NCBI RefSeq assembly: GCF_020554865.1
Contig: NZ_JAJCIC010000043.1
Location: 1 to 26,454, forward strand
Direction of reading: 5' to 3'
Origin: Lacrimispora sp. 210928-DFI.3.58
Lineage (GTDB): Bacteria > Bacillota > Clostridia > Lachnospirales > Lachnospiraceae
Length of the DNA stretch: 26,454 bases
Shown here piece by piece: positions 7,770-14,890 of this stretch (positions are counted from its first letter, which is position 1; every line of letters starts with the position of its first letter). The notes below the pieces were generated by a model. That model was given only the letters and a program-made list of their open reading frames with translations, had not been told where the DNA came from and did no database searches. The position numbers were made by a program, and so were the translations under genes.

Positions 7770-8756
7770 TCAACGCTGCTTCTCGCACTCAAAGGTCAGT
7801 CCCCAGGACTTACGCACCTTGTCCATGAGCCGTATGATCGCCAGCGTATCTTCCTTTTTCAGCACATCACTTGTATACATCCCCTGGTCCACACAGCGCT
7901 GTACCTCCCGGATCTGATATTCAAAGCCGTTGACCTCAAACGGGAATTCCAGGGTATACTCCTCTCCCTCTGCCGGACGCACGGTCAGCCTTTCTGCCTG
8001 CTGGAAATCCGGCAGATACAAAGAGCCCTTTGTTCCTGTTACCAGTGCCTCCCTGGGCATGATAAGGCCGATGGAGGTGGTGACGCAGGCGCTCCTGCCT
8101 CCTGGATAGGCTAGCAGGATAGAGCTGAAATCGTCTGTACCGAATTCATTGATGTGATGGCAGGAGGTAAAGGACCTGGCCTCCTCATCTCCCATCACCA
8201 TATGCATAAAGCCCAGGTTGTAAATGCCGATATCCAAAAGAGCGCCGCCTGCCAGAGAGGAATTGAACTTTCGCACCTTTCTGGCTCCTGCTGCCACAAA
8301 GCCGTAGTCGCTCCTTGCATGGACCACATCGCCGATCACGCCCTCCCTTATCAGCTCCTGCATTTTCTTAAGAGCGGGAAGGTGGCGAATCCAGAAGGCC
8401 TCCATGATGAAAAGCCCCCTGGACTCTGCCAGCTCATAGAGCTTCTCTGCCTCCTCCTCATTGGTGGTAAAGGGCTTCTCACAGAGCACATGCTTTCCCG
8501 CCTCCAGGCACATGCAGCAGTTTTCGTAATGCATGTTGTTCGGCGTGGCAATGTATACTGCATCCACATTTTCATCTCTTACCATCTCCTCATAGGAGCC
8601 GTAGAAAGCAGGTATGCTGTGCCGGGAAGCAAATTCCTCCGCCTTCTCCTTTGTTCTGGAGGCGCAGGCTGCCAGTCTCTGGCTGTCCTCCATTTTATTT
8701 ACCGTTGCTGCAAACTTTGCTGCAATGGTTCCTGTTGCCAATATTCCCCAGTTCAT
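7770..8756 (-). CDS. Gfo/Idh/MocA family NAD(P)-dependent oxidoreductase
   Basis: A 328-residue cytoplasmic dehydrogenase. The N-terminal Rossmann fold opens MNWGILATGTIA with a G-x-x-G-x-I dinucleotide-binding turn, followed by CEKPFTTN with the family's EKP motif (93-95). The C-terminal GFO_IDH_MocA domain has GGALLDIGIYNLGF. Overall it most resembles the trans-1,2-dihydrodiol dehydrogenase-like branch, which oxidises sugars, polyols or related compounds; the substrate cannot be assigned. An in-frame ATG at 8775-8777 lacks a ribosome binding site. The ATG at 8754-8756 has AAAGGAAAG upstream and starts directly at the first beta strand, so it is preferred. It follows the molybdopterin oxidoreductase gene on the same strand, separated by a 192-bp repeat-bearing gap, and may be a separate unit. 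Confidence 0.9.
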   Translation of the reverse strand: MNWGILATGTIAAKFAATVNKMEDSQRLAACASRTKEKAEEFASRHSIPAFYGSYEEMVRDENVDAVYIATPNNMHYENCCMCLEAGKHVLCEKPFTTNEEEAEKLYELAESRGLFIMEAFWIRHLPALKKMQELIREGVIGDVVHARSDYGFVAAGARKVRKFNSSLAGGALLDIGIYNLGFMHMVMGDEEARSFTSCHHINEFGTDDFSSILLAYPGGRSACVTTSIGLIMPREALVTGTKGSLYLPDFQQAERLTVRPAEGEEYTLEFPFEVNGFEYQIREVQRCVDQGMYTSDVLKKEDTLAIIRLMDKVRKSWGLTFECEKQR

Positions 8757-8782
8757 ATCTTTCTTTCCTTTCCGCATACTAC

Positions 8783-8948
8783 GAAAGTCCTGCCGCCGGA
8801 TAGGCGCCAGGTATTCCGTATGTCAAATGCGCCCGTCAGACCTTCATGGCGTGGCAGCGCGTCCGCCAGACCTTCGTGGCGTGGCAGCGCGTCCGCCAGA
8901 CCTTCGTAGTGCGGTGGCTCGTCCGCCGGCCGGGCGCATGTAGGTATG
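8783..8948 (-). repeat. Stop-codon-adjacent repeat, long copy with internal 30-bp tandem array
   Basis: Read on the minus strand it begins five bases or fewer after the TAG of the molybdopterin oxidoreductase with acctacatgcgcccgg and ends ccggcggcaggactttc. Inside are three 30-bp tandem units (8831-8860, 8861-8890, 8891-8920) plus a partial fourth, consensus gtccgccagaccttcgtggc then gtggcagcgc. The ends match the element at 12554-12656. The outer segments ATGCGCCC and GGGCGCAT can pair, making a long GC-rich hairpin in the mRNA 3' end. Confidence 0.75.
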
Positions 8949-10961
8949 CTATCCGATCTTTCTCACATCAATGGTGTTGTCATTTAAGGTCGTTGCCTCC
9001 CCAATGTCAGACAGGCGCTCGTGATGCAGGGCATTGACCAAAAGCTCTGTCCCTGTTGTGTCCGAGCAAAAGATCCCCGGGGCGGCGGCTGCTCCCTCTG
9101 CCACAAGCCCTGTCACCCTGGCCTTAAAATTCACCTCTGCCAGGTCATTAAATGCCTTGATCGGATCTCCGTCCTCTATTCCTCTGGCCTTGGCATCTGC
9201 AGGATGGAGAAGGAGCTCTGCCTCCCCCTTCTGCTCCACCAGGCTTTCCCGTTCTAAGAAAATGGAATTTAACGTATAGCAGGAGGGCACTGCGATGAGC
9301 TTTAGGGGATACTCCCCTCCATGGCAGTCTGTGTAGTGGGGAACAGGCTCCGGAAGGGAGTGGTTCGTGATCTTTACCCTCCCTGTATCCGTCAGGAATC
9401 TCCTGTGGTCTGCAAAGGGGGTGGATATCACTCCGCCCTCTCTGAGGACCCTCATGCCTTCCTCCCCTGCTCCGTCAAGTCCTGTGCCCGGATGGTCTAA
9501 CAGCTCCTCAAGCATTTCCTCCTCCGTATGCTTAAAATAATCTTCCTCATAGCCCATAGCCTTTGCCAGCAGGCAAAAAGTATCCCAGTTGCTCTTGCAC
9601 TGACCCGCAGGCTCGATGATCTTTTTTGCTGTTCCGAAGGTACAGTATCCATAGGCTGTATAACAGTCTGTCTGCTCCACAGAAAAGGTGGCCGGAAGCA
9701 AAATATCCGCATACCTTGCTGTGTCCGTCATAAAACGCTCGTGGACAACAGTAAACAGATCCTCCCGCTTAAGCCCTTCTATGATCCCCTTCTGGCTGCA
9801 CACAGAACCCACCGGGTTGCTGCCGTATACATACAGGCTTTTCACCGGAGTCTCCCCGTTTGCGCCTGTAAGGGCGGAGGCCAGCTGGTTGATGTTCACC
9901 TTCCTCTCCTCTCCCCTTCGGAAATCCAGCCTGGTGACACGCTCTGTCTCCACAAAATTTCCCGCGCCGGGATTGCAGCCGCACAGGCCTCCTCCCGGTT
10001 TTCCCCATGCTCCTGTGAGGGTGGACAAGATCGTGATCAGACGCACGGTCATCCCGCCATTGCCATAGCGGGAGGGGCCGCTTCCCAAGAGAATGGACGG
10101 TGCCTTGGCCCTCCCGTACTCCTCTGCAAGGGCTGTGATGGCAGCTGCAGGGATCCCGGTGATCTCCTGCGCCCACTCCGGCGTGCAGCCTGTAAGAACA
10201 GCCTGAAATTCCCCGTATCCTTCCCCATACTCCTCCAGGAAGTCCTTATCTGTGAGTCCTTTTTCCTCCAGCACATGCATCATCGCCAGGGCCAGGGCCC
10301 CGTCTGTGCCCGGACGGATGAGGAGGGTCTCGTCGCAGTAGGCGCTCATATCCGAAGCGCAGGCCTCGATCAGGACCACCCTCTTTCCCATTTTCCTGGC
10401 AGCTGCAAGCACCGGCATGGTATGTATCCTGGTGGCCTTCACATTGCTCCCCCAGATAATATAAAAATCACTGTCAGGAAGCTCCCTGGGATCCAGACAG
10501 CCCGTCTTTCCCAGAACAGCCTCATACCCGGCTCCCTTTGCGGAGGAGCAGAGCGTCTGGATCAGGGTACAGGCTCCCATTCTGTTAAAAAATGCATTGC
10601 CGCACTTTCTCTGTATAACGCTCATGACGCCGGAATAATAAAAGGGAAGGATGGCCCTTCCTCCTTCGTTTTGAAGGATCTCCTTCCAGCGCCCGGTGAT
10701 CTCCTCTATGGCCTCCTCCCAGGTAATGGGGACGAATCTTCCTTCTCCCTTTTGTCCCTGGCGCTTCATGGGGGTCAGGATGCGGTCCGGGCTGTGGACA
10801 GAGCGTTCATACTCCTGCATTTTCCTGCACAGAAGTCCCTTTGTGACCGGATGGCCGGCATCCCCCTTCACTCCCAGGATCCGCTTTCCGTCCGTCTCCG
10901 CCACAATGCCGCAGGCTGCAGGACAGTCATAAGGACAGATTGTTTTTTGTGTATAAGACAT
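8949..10961 (-). CDS. Molybdopterin-dependent oxidoreductase, DMSO reductase superfamily
   Basis: A 670-residue catalytic subunit. The N-terminus binds a [4Fe-4S] cluster through C9-x3-C13-x3-C17 and C45 (CPYDCPAACG, then LLCRK). Central molybdopterin domains include YIIWGSNVKATRIHTMP, GSGPSRYGNGG and YVYGSNPVGSVC. A C-terminal molydop-binding domain has LHPADAKARGIEDGD and an ending with GTELLVNALHHERLS. There is no twin-arginine signal, so it is probably cytoplasmic. No electron-transfer or membrane subunit, nor any molybdenum cofactor gene, lies beside it. The protein ligand to molybdenum is unclear; the TLCSSAKGAG segment near residue 137 is a candidate. The substrate is unknown. The start ATG has GGAGG at 9-nt spacing and a consensus promoter upstream. 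Confidence 0.9.
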   Translation of the reverse strand: MSYTQKTICPYDCPAACGIVAETDGKRILGVKGDAGHPVTKGLLCRKMQEYERSVHSPDRILTPMKRQGQKGEGRFVPITWEEAIEEITGRWKEILQNEGGRAILPFYYSGVMSVIQRKCGNAFFNRMGACTLIQTLCSSAKGAGYEAVLGKTGCLDPRELPDSDFYIIWGSNVKATRIHTMPVLAAARKMGKRVVLIEACASDMSAYCDETLLIRPGTDGALALAMMHVLEEKGLTDKDFLEEYGEGYGEFQAVLTGCTPEWAQEITGIPAAAITALAEEYGRAKAPSILLGSGPSRYGNGGMTVRLITILSTLTGAWGKPGGGLCGCNPGAGNFVETERVTRLDFRRGEERKVNINQLASALTGANGETPVKSLYVYGSNPVGSVCSQKGIIEGLKREDLFTVVHERFMTDTARYADILLPATFSVEQTDCYTAYGYCTFGTAKKIIEPAGQCKSNWDTFCLLAKAMGYEEDYFKHTEEEMLEELLDHPGTGLDGAGEEGMRVLREGGVISTPFADHRRFLTDTGRVKITNHSLPEPVPHYTDCHGGEYPLKLIAVPSCYTLNSIFLERESLVEQKGEAELLLHPADAKARGIEDGDPIKAFNDLAEVNFKARVTGLVAEGAAAAPGIFCSDTTGTELLVNALHHERLSDIGEATTLNDNTIDVRKIG

Positions 10962-10988
10962 GTCGCATATCCTCCATCATATGGGTGT

Positions 10989-11001
10989 AGAATACAATTC
11001 T
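10989..11001. promoter_or_regulatory. Candidate operator dyad upstream of the molybdopterin oxidoreductase
   Basis: AGAAT-aca-ATTCT, perfect 5-bp arms, centred about 15 bp downstream of the -10 box (near +10) of the promoter at 11011-11039. The position suits repressor binding. The regulator is unknown. Confidence 0.35.
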
Positions 11002-11010
11002 ATATGCTTA

Positions 11011-11039
11011 AGTATAATTACCTTTCCCTGGTCCGTCAA
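11011..11039 (-). promoter_or_regulatory. Promoter of the molybdopterin oxidoreductase gene
   Basis: Minus strand: TTGACG (11039-11034), 17-bp spacer, TATACT (11016-11011). It lies 50 bp upstream of the start codon, which has GGAGG at 9-nt spacing. Confidence 0.65.
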
Positions 11040-11164
11040 GTCAACATCCCCTCTGCAGGCAGCGTGACATGTGACCCTCGCGGCAGCCCCCAAATGTGCA
11101 TGAAGGCATGACGCCTGGCCCGTTGCCTGCGGGAATCAGTCTTTCACCCGCCCTGTAAAGCCAA

Positions 11165-11191
11165 AACAGAGGGACAGGCGAACCTGTCCCT
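11165..11191 (-). terminator. Hairpin downstream of ddh, terminator-like
   Basis: A perfect 9-bp stem AGGGACAGG / CCTGTCCCT (11170-11178 and 11183-11191) with a CGAA/TTCG tetraloop. Read on the minus strand it is followed by a weak T-run (CTGTTTTGG). It lies about 175 bp downstream of the ddh stop. The weak T-tract leaves open that it is a dispersed hairpin repeat instead. Confidence 0.5.
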
Positions 11192-11195
11192 CCCG

Positions 11196-11224
11196 GACTG
11201 CAGACAAACTATGCTTTCTGGAAT
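11196..11224. repeat. Dispersed 29-bp repeat, copy 1
   Basis: actgcagacaaactatg followed by ctttctggaat. It matches 26405-26433 with two transitions. The 11225-11329 stretch between this repeat and the stop-adjacent repeat of ddh contains further small dyads (TTTCCACC-gt-GGTGGAAA) and no credible gene. Confidence 0.7.
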
Positions 11225-11329
11225 CACGCAGGTGGAATTCATTTCCACCGTGGTGGAAAAGTACGATTTCCAGGTGCTTTTGCCCTTGTACGAGGAAATT
11301 GTACGTTTTCCTTTGTATATGGAATTTAC

Positions 11330-11366
11330 GGCGCGGCAGCGCGTCCGCTGCTGGGCGCATGCAGGT
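11330..11366 (-). repeat. Stop-codon-adjacent repeat, short copy after ddh
   Basis: On the minus strand the TAA of ddh is followed at once by acctgcatgcgcccagc and then a GC-rich segment gcggacgcgctgccgcgcc. This matches the start of the elements at 8783-8948 and 12554-12656, but the rest of the element is absent. Confidence 0.65.
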
Positions 11367-12353
11367 TTACAGCAGATGCTTCCTGAGCTCTGCGCCGTCG
11401 GCCTGGCTTAAGTAAGCTGGTGCAATATCAAATACGGTCTTGCAGCCTGTCTGTCCTTCCCTGCTTAAGCGGTAAGCCGCTCTAGCATAGGCTGCCAGAA
11501 CAGAGGATGTGAATTCCGGGTTGGAATCCAGCTTTAAGCTGTACTCGATCACATGGCTGTTCTCATCCTGCCAGCCTGTCTTTCCTGTGCGGATCACAAA
11601 GCCGCCATGGGGGATGCCGCTGTGGTCTCTCTTCAACTCCTCCTCACTGATGAAATGCACCGTCGTGTCATAATCAGAGAAATAGTTGGGCATTGTCACG
11701 ATAGCCTTCTCAATGGCCTCTAAGTCAGCGCCCTCCTCTGCCACCACAAAGCACTCTCTTGTGTGCTTCTGCCTGGTGGTAAGCTCCGGACAGCTTCCGC
11801 TCCTCACAGCCTCCAGGGCACTGTCCACCGGAATGGTGTACTGCCTTGCATCCTTTACGCCCTCGATCCTGCGGATGGCATCCGAATGCCCCTGGCTCAC
11901 GCCCTTGCCCCAGAAGGTATAATCGCTGCCCCCTGGGAGGATGGCATTTGCATACAGCCTGTTAAGGGAGAACATGCCCGGATCCCAGCCAACAGAGATA
12001 ATGCCCACATGTCCGCTCTCCAAAGCTGCCTTGTCCACTGCTGCAAAATGCTCCGGTATCTTTGCATGGGTGTCAAAGCTGTCCACTACGTTAAAATACT
12101 TTGCCAGCTCCGGAGTCTGCTCCGGAAGGTCTGTTGCACTTCCTCCGCAGAGGATCATCACATCAATATCATCCTTCATCTGAGCTGCATCCTCTGCAGC
12201 ATATACCTTTCCGCCTTCTGTGAGAATAGAAACAGTCTTTGGATCCCTTCTTGTAAATACGCCTGCCAGCTCCATGTCTGTATTGTGGCGGATCGCACAC
12301 TCCACACCTCTTCCCAGGTTTCCGTATCCATAAATTCCAATTCTGATTGCCAT
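11367..12353 (-). CDS. ddh: meso-Diaminopimelate D-dehydrogenase
   Basis: NADPH-dependent enzyme that reductively aminates L-2-amino-6-oxopimelate to meso-diaminopimelate in one step, supplying lysine and peptidoglycan. The 328-residue length fits the family (about 320-330). The start MAIRIGIYGYGNLGRG carries the dinucleotide-binding G-x-G-x-x-G. Further signatures are GVFTRRDP, GGSATDLPEQTPELAKYFN and VGWDPGMFSLNRLYANAILP. HSDAIRRIEGVKDARQYTIP is also typical. The frame is open to 12497, but the first 48 residues of that extension do not look like the family. The ATG at 12351-12353 has AGGAAG at 8-nt spacing and a promoter 150 bp upstream. It is monocistronic by its own promoter and a downstream hairpin. 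Confidence 0.95.
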   Translation of the reverse strand: MAIRIGIYGYGNLGRGVECAIRHNTDMELAGVFTRRDPKTVSILTEGGKVYAAEDAAQMKDDIDVMILCGGSATDLPEQTPELAKYFNVVDSFDTHAKIPEHFAAVDKAALESGHVGIISVGWDPGMFSLNRLYANAILPGGSDYTFWGKGVSQGHSDAIRRIEGVKDARQYTIPVDSALEAVRSGSCPELTTRQKHTRECFVVAEEGADLEAIEKAIVTMPNYFSDYDTTVHFISEEELKRDHSGIPHGGFVIRTGKTGWQDENSHVIEYSLKLDSNPEFTSSVLAAYARAAYRLSREGQTGCKTVFDIAPAYLSQADGAELRKHLL

Positions 12354-12496
12354 GCTATGTACTTCCTTTCGTAATTCATATTCCGGCCCATAGGGCCTTA
12401 TCCTGTTTACAAATTGATCCCTGCTCACAGCCCGGCTAAAGAGCAGCCGTTTCACGGACAATAACGCCCTCTGCAGGATATGAGCTGTGAAGGGCA
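12354..12496 (-). promoter_or_regulatory. Structured 5' leader of ddh
   Basis: About 140 nt between the predicted transcription start and the ddh ATG. Possible stems on the minus strand are TCACAGC with GCTGTGA enclosing CGGCT-n6-AGCCG, and GGCCC-tat-GGGCC near the ribosome binding site. ATATCCTGC could alternatively pair with GCAGGGAT, which is incompatible with the outer stem. I could not match it to the lysine riboswitch or another class I know. Confidence 0.3.
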
Positions 12497-12502
12497 ACGT
12501 AA

Positions 12503-12532
12503 ATTATACTATATCGGAAGCTGGTTTGGCAA
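12503..12532 (-). promoter_or_regulatory. Promoter of ddh
   Basis: Minus strand: TTGCCA (12532-12527), 18-bp spacer, TATAAT (12508-12503). Confidence 0.6.
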
Positions 12533-12553
12533 ATGGAAAATCCATATTACCTT

Positions 12554-12656
12554 GAAAGTCCTGCCGCCGTAGAGCGGCATGTATTCAGGTATGCCAAATG
12601 CGCCCGCCATACTTTCATGGTGCGGTGGCGAATCGGCCAGCCGGGCGCATGCAGGT
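12554..12656 (-). repeat. Stop-codon-adjacent repeat, medium copy after the IMPase-like gene
   Basis: On the minus strand, directly after the TAG of the inositol-monophosphatase-like gene: acctgcatgcgcccggctgg ... gggcgcatttggcata ... ccg-cggcaggactttc. It matches both ends of the 8783-8948 element but has a single internal unit instead of three. ATGCGCCC and GGGCGCAT form the stem. Confidence 0.75.
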
Positions 12657-13430
12657 CTACCGCAAAAACCGCTCTGCAAGAATATCCCCGATGCAGCCGT
12701 TTCCTGCCATGATCTGCGAGGGTCCTGTCACATCCACGGGATCGCCGTTAAAGTCTGTCACCTTTCCTCCTGCTTCCTCCACCAGGAGAAGGCCCGCTGC
12801 AAAATCCCAGGGTTTTAAGCTCCGCTCAAAGAAAGCCTCTGTCCGTCCGCAGGCCACATAGGCCAGGTCAATGGCCGCCGAGCCCATGCGCCGGATGTCG
12901 GAGCAGTGAAGAAAGATCTCCTGAAAGGCCTTAAAATTCTTCTCCGCCAGGCTGTGGTCATAAGGGCAGGTGCCAATGGATACCAGGCTTCTCTCCAGCG
13001 TATCTACCTGGCTCACATGTATGGGAGTATCCCCCAGCCAGGCCCCTTGCCCCTTAACTGCCCAGAACATCTCATCTGTATAGGGCTGGTAGATGATCCC
13101 CAGCTCTACCACTCCCCCTGTACAGAGGGCTAAGGACAGGGCGCTCTGCCGGAAATCATGTATCAGGTTTGTGGTTCCGTCCACAGGATCTAAGATCCAC
13201 ACAGAGCCTGAAAAATCAATATCGCTGTTGTCCTTCTCCTCCCCCATAAACTGTATCTGTGGATAAAGGCTCCTTAAGCCCTCCTTCATGGTCTCCTGTA
13301 CCTGGAAATCCACCTGGGTCACAAAGTCAGAAACACCCTTGACCTTGATCTGGGATGCCCTTTTGTGATCCATGAACAGGGGCTTTATGCTCTTTACCAG
13401 TGCCTTTATCTTCTCTGCATCCACATTCAT
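12657..13430 (-). CDS. Inositol monophosphatase family protein
   Basis: A 257-residue Mg2+/Li+-sensitive phosphatase family member. Metal-site motifs are GEE (63-65), ILDPVDGTTN (79-88) and WDFAAG...EEAGG (208-222), all intact, so it should be catalytically active. Substrates in this family include inositol-1-phosphate, sugar phosphates, fructose-1,6-bisphosphate and PAP; which one cannot be told. An upstream ATG at 13449-13451 has no ribosome binding site. The ATG at 13428-13430 has GGAGG at 10-nt spacing. It lies 58 nt downstream of the GH18 gene on the same strand, so the two may be co-transcribed. Confidence 0.9.
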   Translation of the reverse strand: MNVDAEKIKALVKSIKPLFMDHKRASQIKVKGVSDFVTQVDFQVQETMKEGLRSLYPQIQFMGEEKDNSDIDFSGSVWILDPVDGTTNLIHDFRQSALSLALCTGGVVELGIIYQPYTDEMFWAVKGQGAWLGDTPIHVSQVDTLERSLVSIGTCPYDHSLAEKNFKAFQEIFLHCSDIRRMGSAAIDLAYVACGRTEAFFERSLKPWDFAAGLLLVEEAGGKVTDFNGDPVDVTGPSQIMAGNGCIGDILAERFLR

Positions 13431-13488
13431 ATCCTTTGTTCCTCCGGTCATTGATCATTTGAAGCTTCATCTGCTTTTCACCAGTATA

Positions 13489-14634
13489 TCACAAATCCTC
13501 CCATCTCTCCACCTCAAACATTTCCTCCATCATAAGCCAGTTTACACGGAAGAAATTCATGAGCTGCCAATAGCCTGCCCCTGTGAGGCCGTATTCCTTT
13601 ATGAGATCAAATTTCGCCCTGATGCTCCTGGCGTCCTCGAACCAGACCTCGTGCTGGATGCCGTACTGCCAGTAGCGGAAGTAGGGCGACTGGGCTGTCT
13701 CGTCAAACTGGATCTCCACACCGTGGTCAATGGCGATCTCCACTGCCTCCAGATTACTTATGGTCCTGGCCCTGGTGATCCCGCGCTCATAGGGCAGAGG
13801 CCAGTCATATCCGTAATTGGGTATCCCTAAGCTCAGCCGTTCCTTCGGTATCTCTGTCAGCGCGTATTCCACTACACGGCGCACCATGTGAATGGGAGCA
13901 ACAGCCATGGGCGGCCCCTGGCTGTAGCCCCACTCGTATGTCATGAGCATCACCCGGTTCGCTGCCCGGCCCAGAAGGCCGTAATCAATTCCCTGATAGA
14001 GAAGGCCGGGCTGGTCCGCTGAGGTCTTTGGAGCCAGAGCCGCCGTCACCTGATAATCAAAAAGGTTCAGCACATCAGCTGCCTTTGCCACAAATTCCGC
14101 ATAACTGGCTCTGTCCTCTGCCAGCACGTATTCAAAATCCACATCCAGTCCCCCAAAGCGCCTCTCCTGGATGTTCCTCCCCAGCTCCCAGATCAGCCTC
14201 TCCTGGCTTTCTGCATTTTCCACGATCGCTGTCACCAGGTTATTGTTGAATCTCCCGTCTGCCCCCAGGGGCGTCAGTGTCAGAATGGGGCGCACCCCTG
14301 CCTGCCAGGCCCGGTCTATCATCCATCTGTCATCTGTGGACGGATATACCAGGTTGCCCTCCTCTGTGAAGCCGTAGGAAAATACGTACAGGTCCGTGAT
14401 ATGAGGCAGAGTCTCCTCCAGTGTTTTATGGTCAATAAACGGATACGCATAGCCAAAAGCATACAGAGGAGGCCTCACGCTCCCGCCATTTCCGCTGACA
14501 AAAAGAGCCTGGCCCACGGCCAGGCGGTATGGATATTCCAGCTGGTTCTCCCATATCAGCTTGTGAACAGAAATTCCCAGGGAAGCAGCGATCGAGTCCA
14601 CGCTGTCTCCTGTTTTTACCACATAGATTTCCAT
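13489..14634 (-). CDS. LysM-GH18 glycosyl hydrolase, YaaH/SleL spore-cortex type
   Basis: About 381 residues: one N-terminal LysM peptidoglycan-binding domain (2-46, starting EIYVVKTGDSVDSIA) followed by a glycoside hydrolase 18 barrel. The catalytic strand GGLDVDFEY (161-169) keeps the DxDxE pattern with acid Glu168. Later segments ALAPKTS, MLMTYEWGY and LGIPNYGYDW are typical of the spore germination YaaH/SleL group, N-acetylglucosaminidases acting on cortex fragments. It has no signal peptide, consistent with the spore-associated members. It implies a spore-former. The start is uncertain: neither ATG (14634 or 14652) has a good ribosome binding site, and I chose the one abutting the LysM fold. 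Confidence 0.88.
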   Translation of the reverse strand: MEIYVVKTGDSVDSIAASLGISVHKLIWENQLEYPYRLAVGQALFVSGNGGSVRPPLYAFGYAYPFIDHKTLEETLPHITDLYVFSYGFTEEGNLVYPSTDDRWMIDRAWQAGVRPILTLTPLGADGRFNNNLVTAIVENAESQERLIWELGRNIQERRFGGLDVDFEYVLAEDRASYAEFVAKAADVLNLFDYQVTAALAPKTSADQPGLLYQGIDYGLLGRAANRVMLMTYEWGYSQGPPMAVAPIHMVRRVVEYALTEIPKERLSLGIPNYGYDWPLPYERGITRARTISNLEAVEIAIDHGVEIQFDETAQSPYFRYWQYGIQHEVWFEDARSIRAKFDLIKEYGLTGAGYWQLMNFFRVNWLMMEEMFEVERWEDL

Positions 14635-14724
14635 AAAGCCATCATCCCGCATCCAAACTCATTTCATATATATGCGGTCTGTGGGGCCTTCATGCCTTAC
14701 CTCATCCTTCCGGCAGATGCGGTG

Positions 14725-14785
14725 GTTACTGTTCACTCCGTTTACAACACTCCCTTTTTGCGGGATCCTGCCTATGAACAGTAAC
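14725..14785. repeat. Inverted repeat in the divergent intergenic region
   Basis: Perfect 10-bp arms GTTACTGTTC (14725-14734) and GAACAGTAAC (14776-14785) separated by 41 bp, within the 256-bp gap between the divergent GH18 and RelA/SpoT-domain genes. It may be a palindromic element or a hairpin. There is no T-tract. Confidence 0.6.
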
Positions 14786-14823
14786 ATGCGGTGCAGAATA
14801 CAGCAGCTTGGGAGTTTCCGGTC

Positions 14824-14852
14824 TTGCCACCGCCCTCGGCCTGTTATATAAT
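14824..14852 (+). promoter_or_regulatory. Promoter of the RelA/SpoT-domain gene
   Basis: TTGCCA (14824-14829), 17-bp spacer, TATAAT (14847-14852), followed by an AT-rich initiation region and AGGAG 5 nt before the ATG at 14891. Confidence 0.65.
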
Positions 14853-14890
14853 AATAACTAATATTTATTTATAAGTTTTCAGGAGAATAT

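Noticed and set aside
8831..8930. 30-bp regular repeats resembling a CRISPR array
   Set aside because: The units are directly adjacent with no spacers, and no cas genes are nearby; this is a tandem repeat.
9528..11111. A 527-codon open frame on the plus strand opposite the molybdopterin oxidoreductase
   Set aside because: Its translation has no recognisable domain and biased composition typical of an antisense shadow of a GC-rich gene; the minus strand carries a clear family protein with promoter and ribosome binding site.
11136..11360. A 74-codon minus-strand frame downstream of ddh
   Set aside because: It is composed of repeat and hairpin sequence with no ribosome binding site and no protein-like pattern.
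12354..12496. Lysine riboswitch upstream of ddh
   Set aside because: The conserved lysine-riboswitch core motifs (AGGTAGAGG-type and GCCGAAG) are not present; it is listed only as a structured leader of unknown class.
12354..12497. Extension of ddh by 48 codons
   Set aside because: It does not resemble the family's N-terminus, lacks a ribosome binding site and begins at the predicted transcription start.
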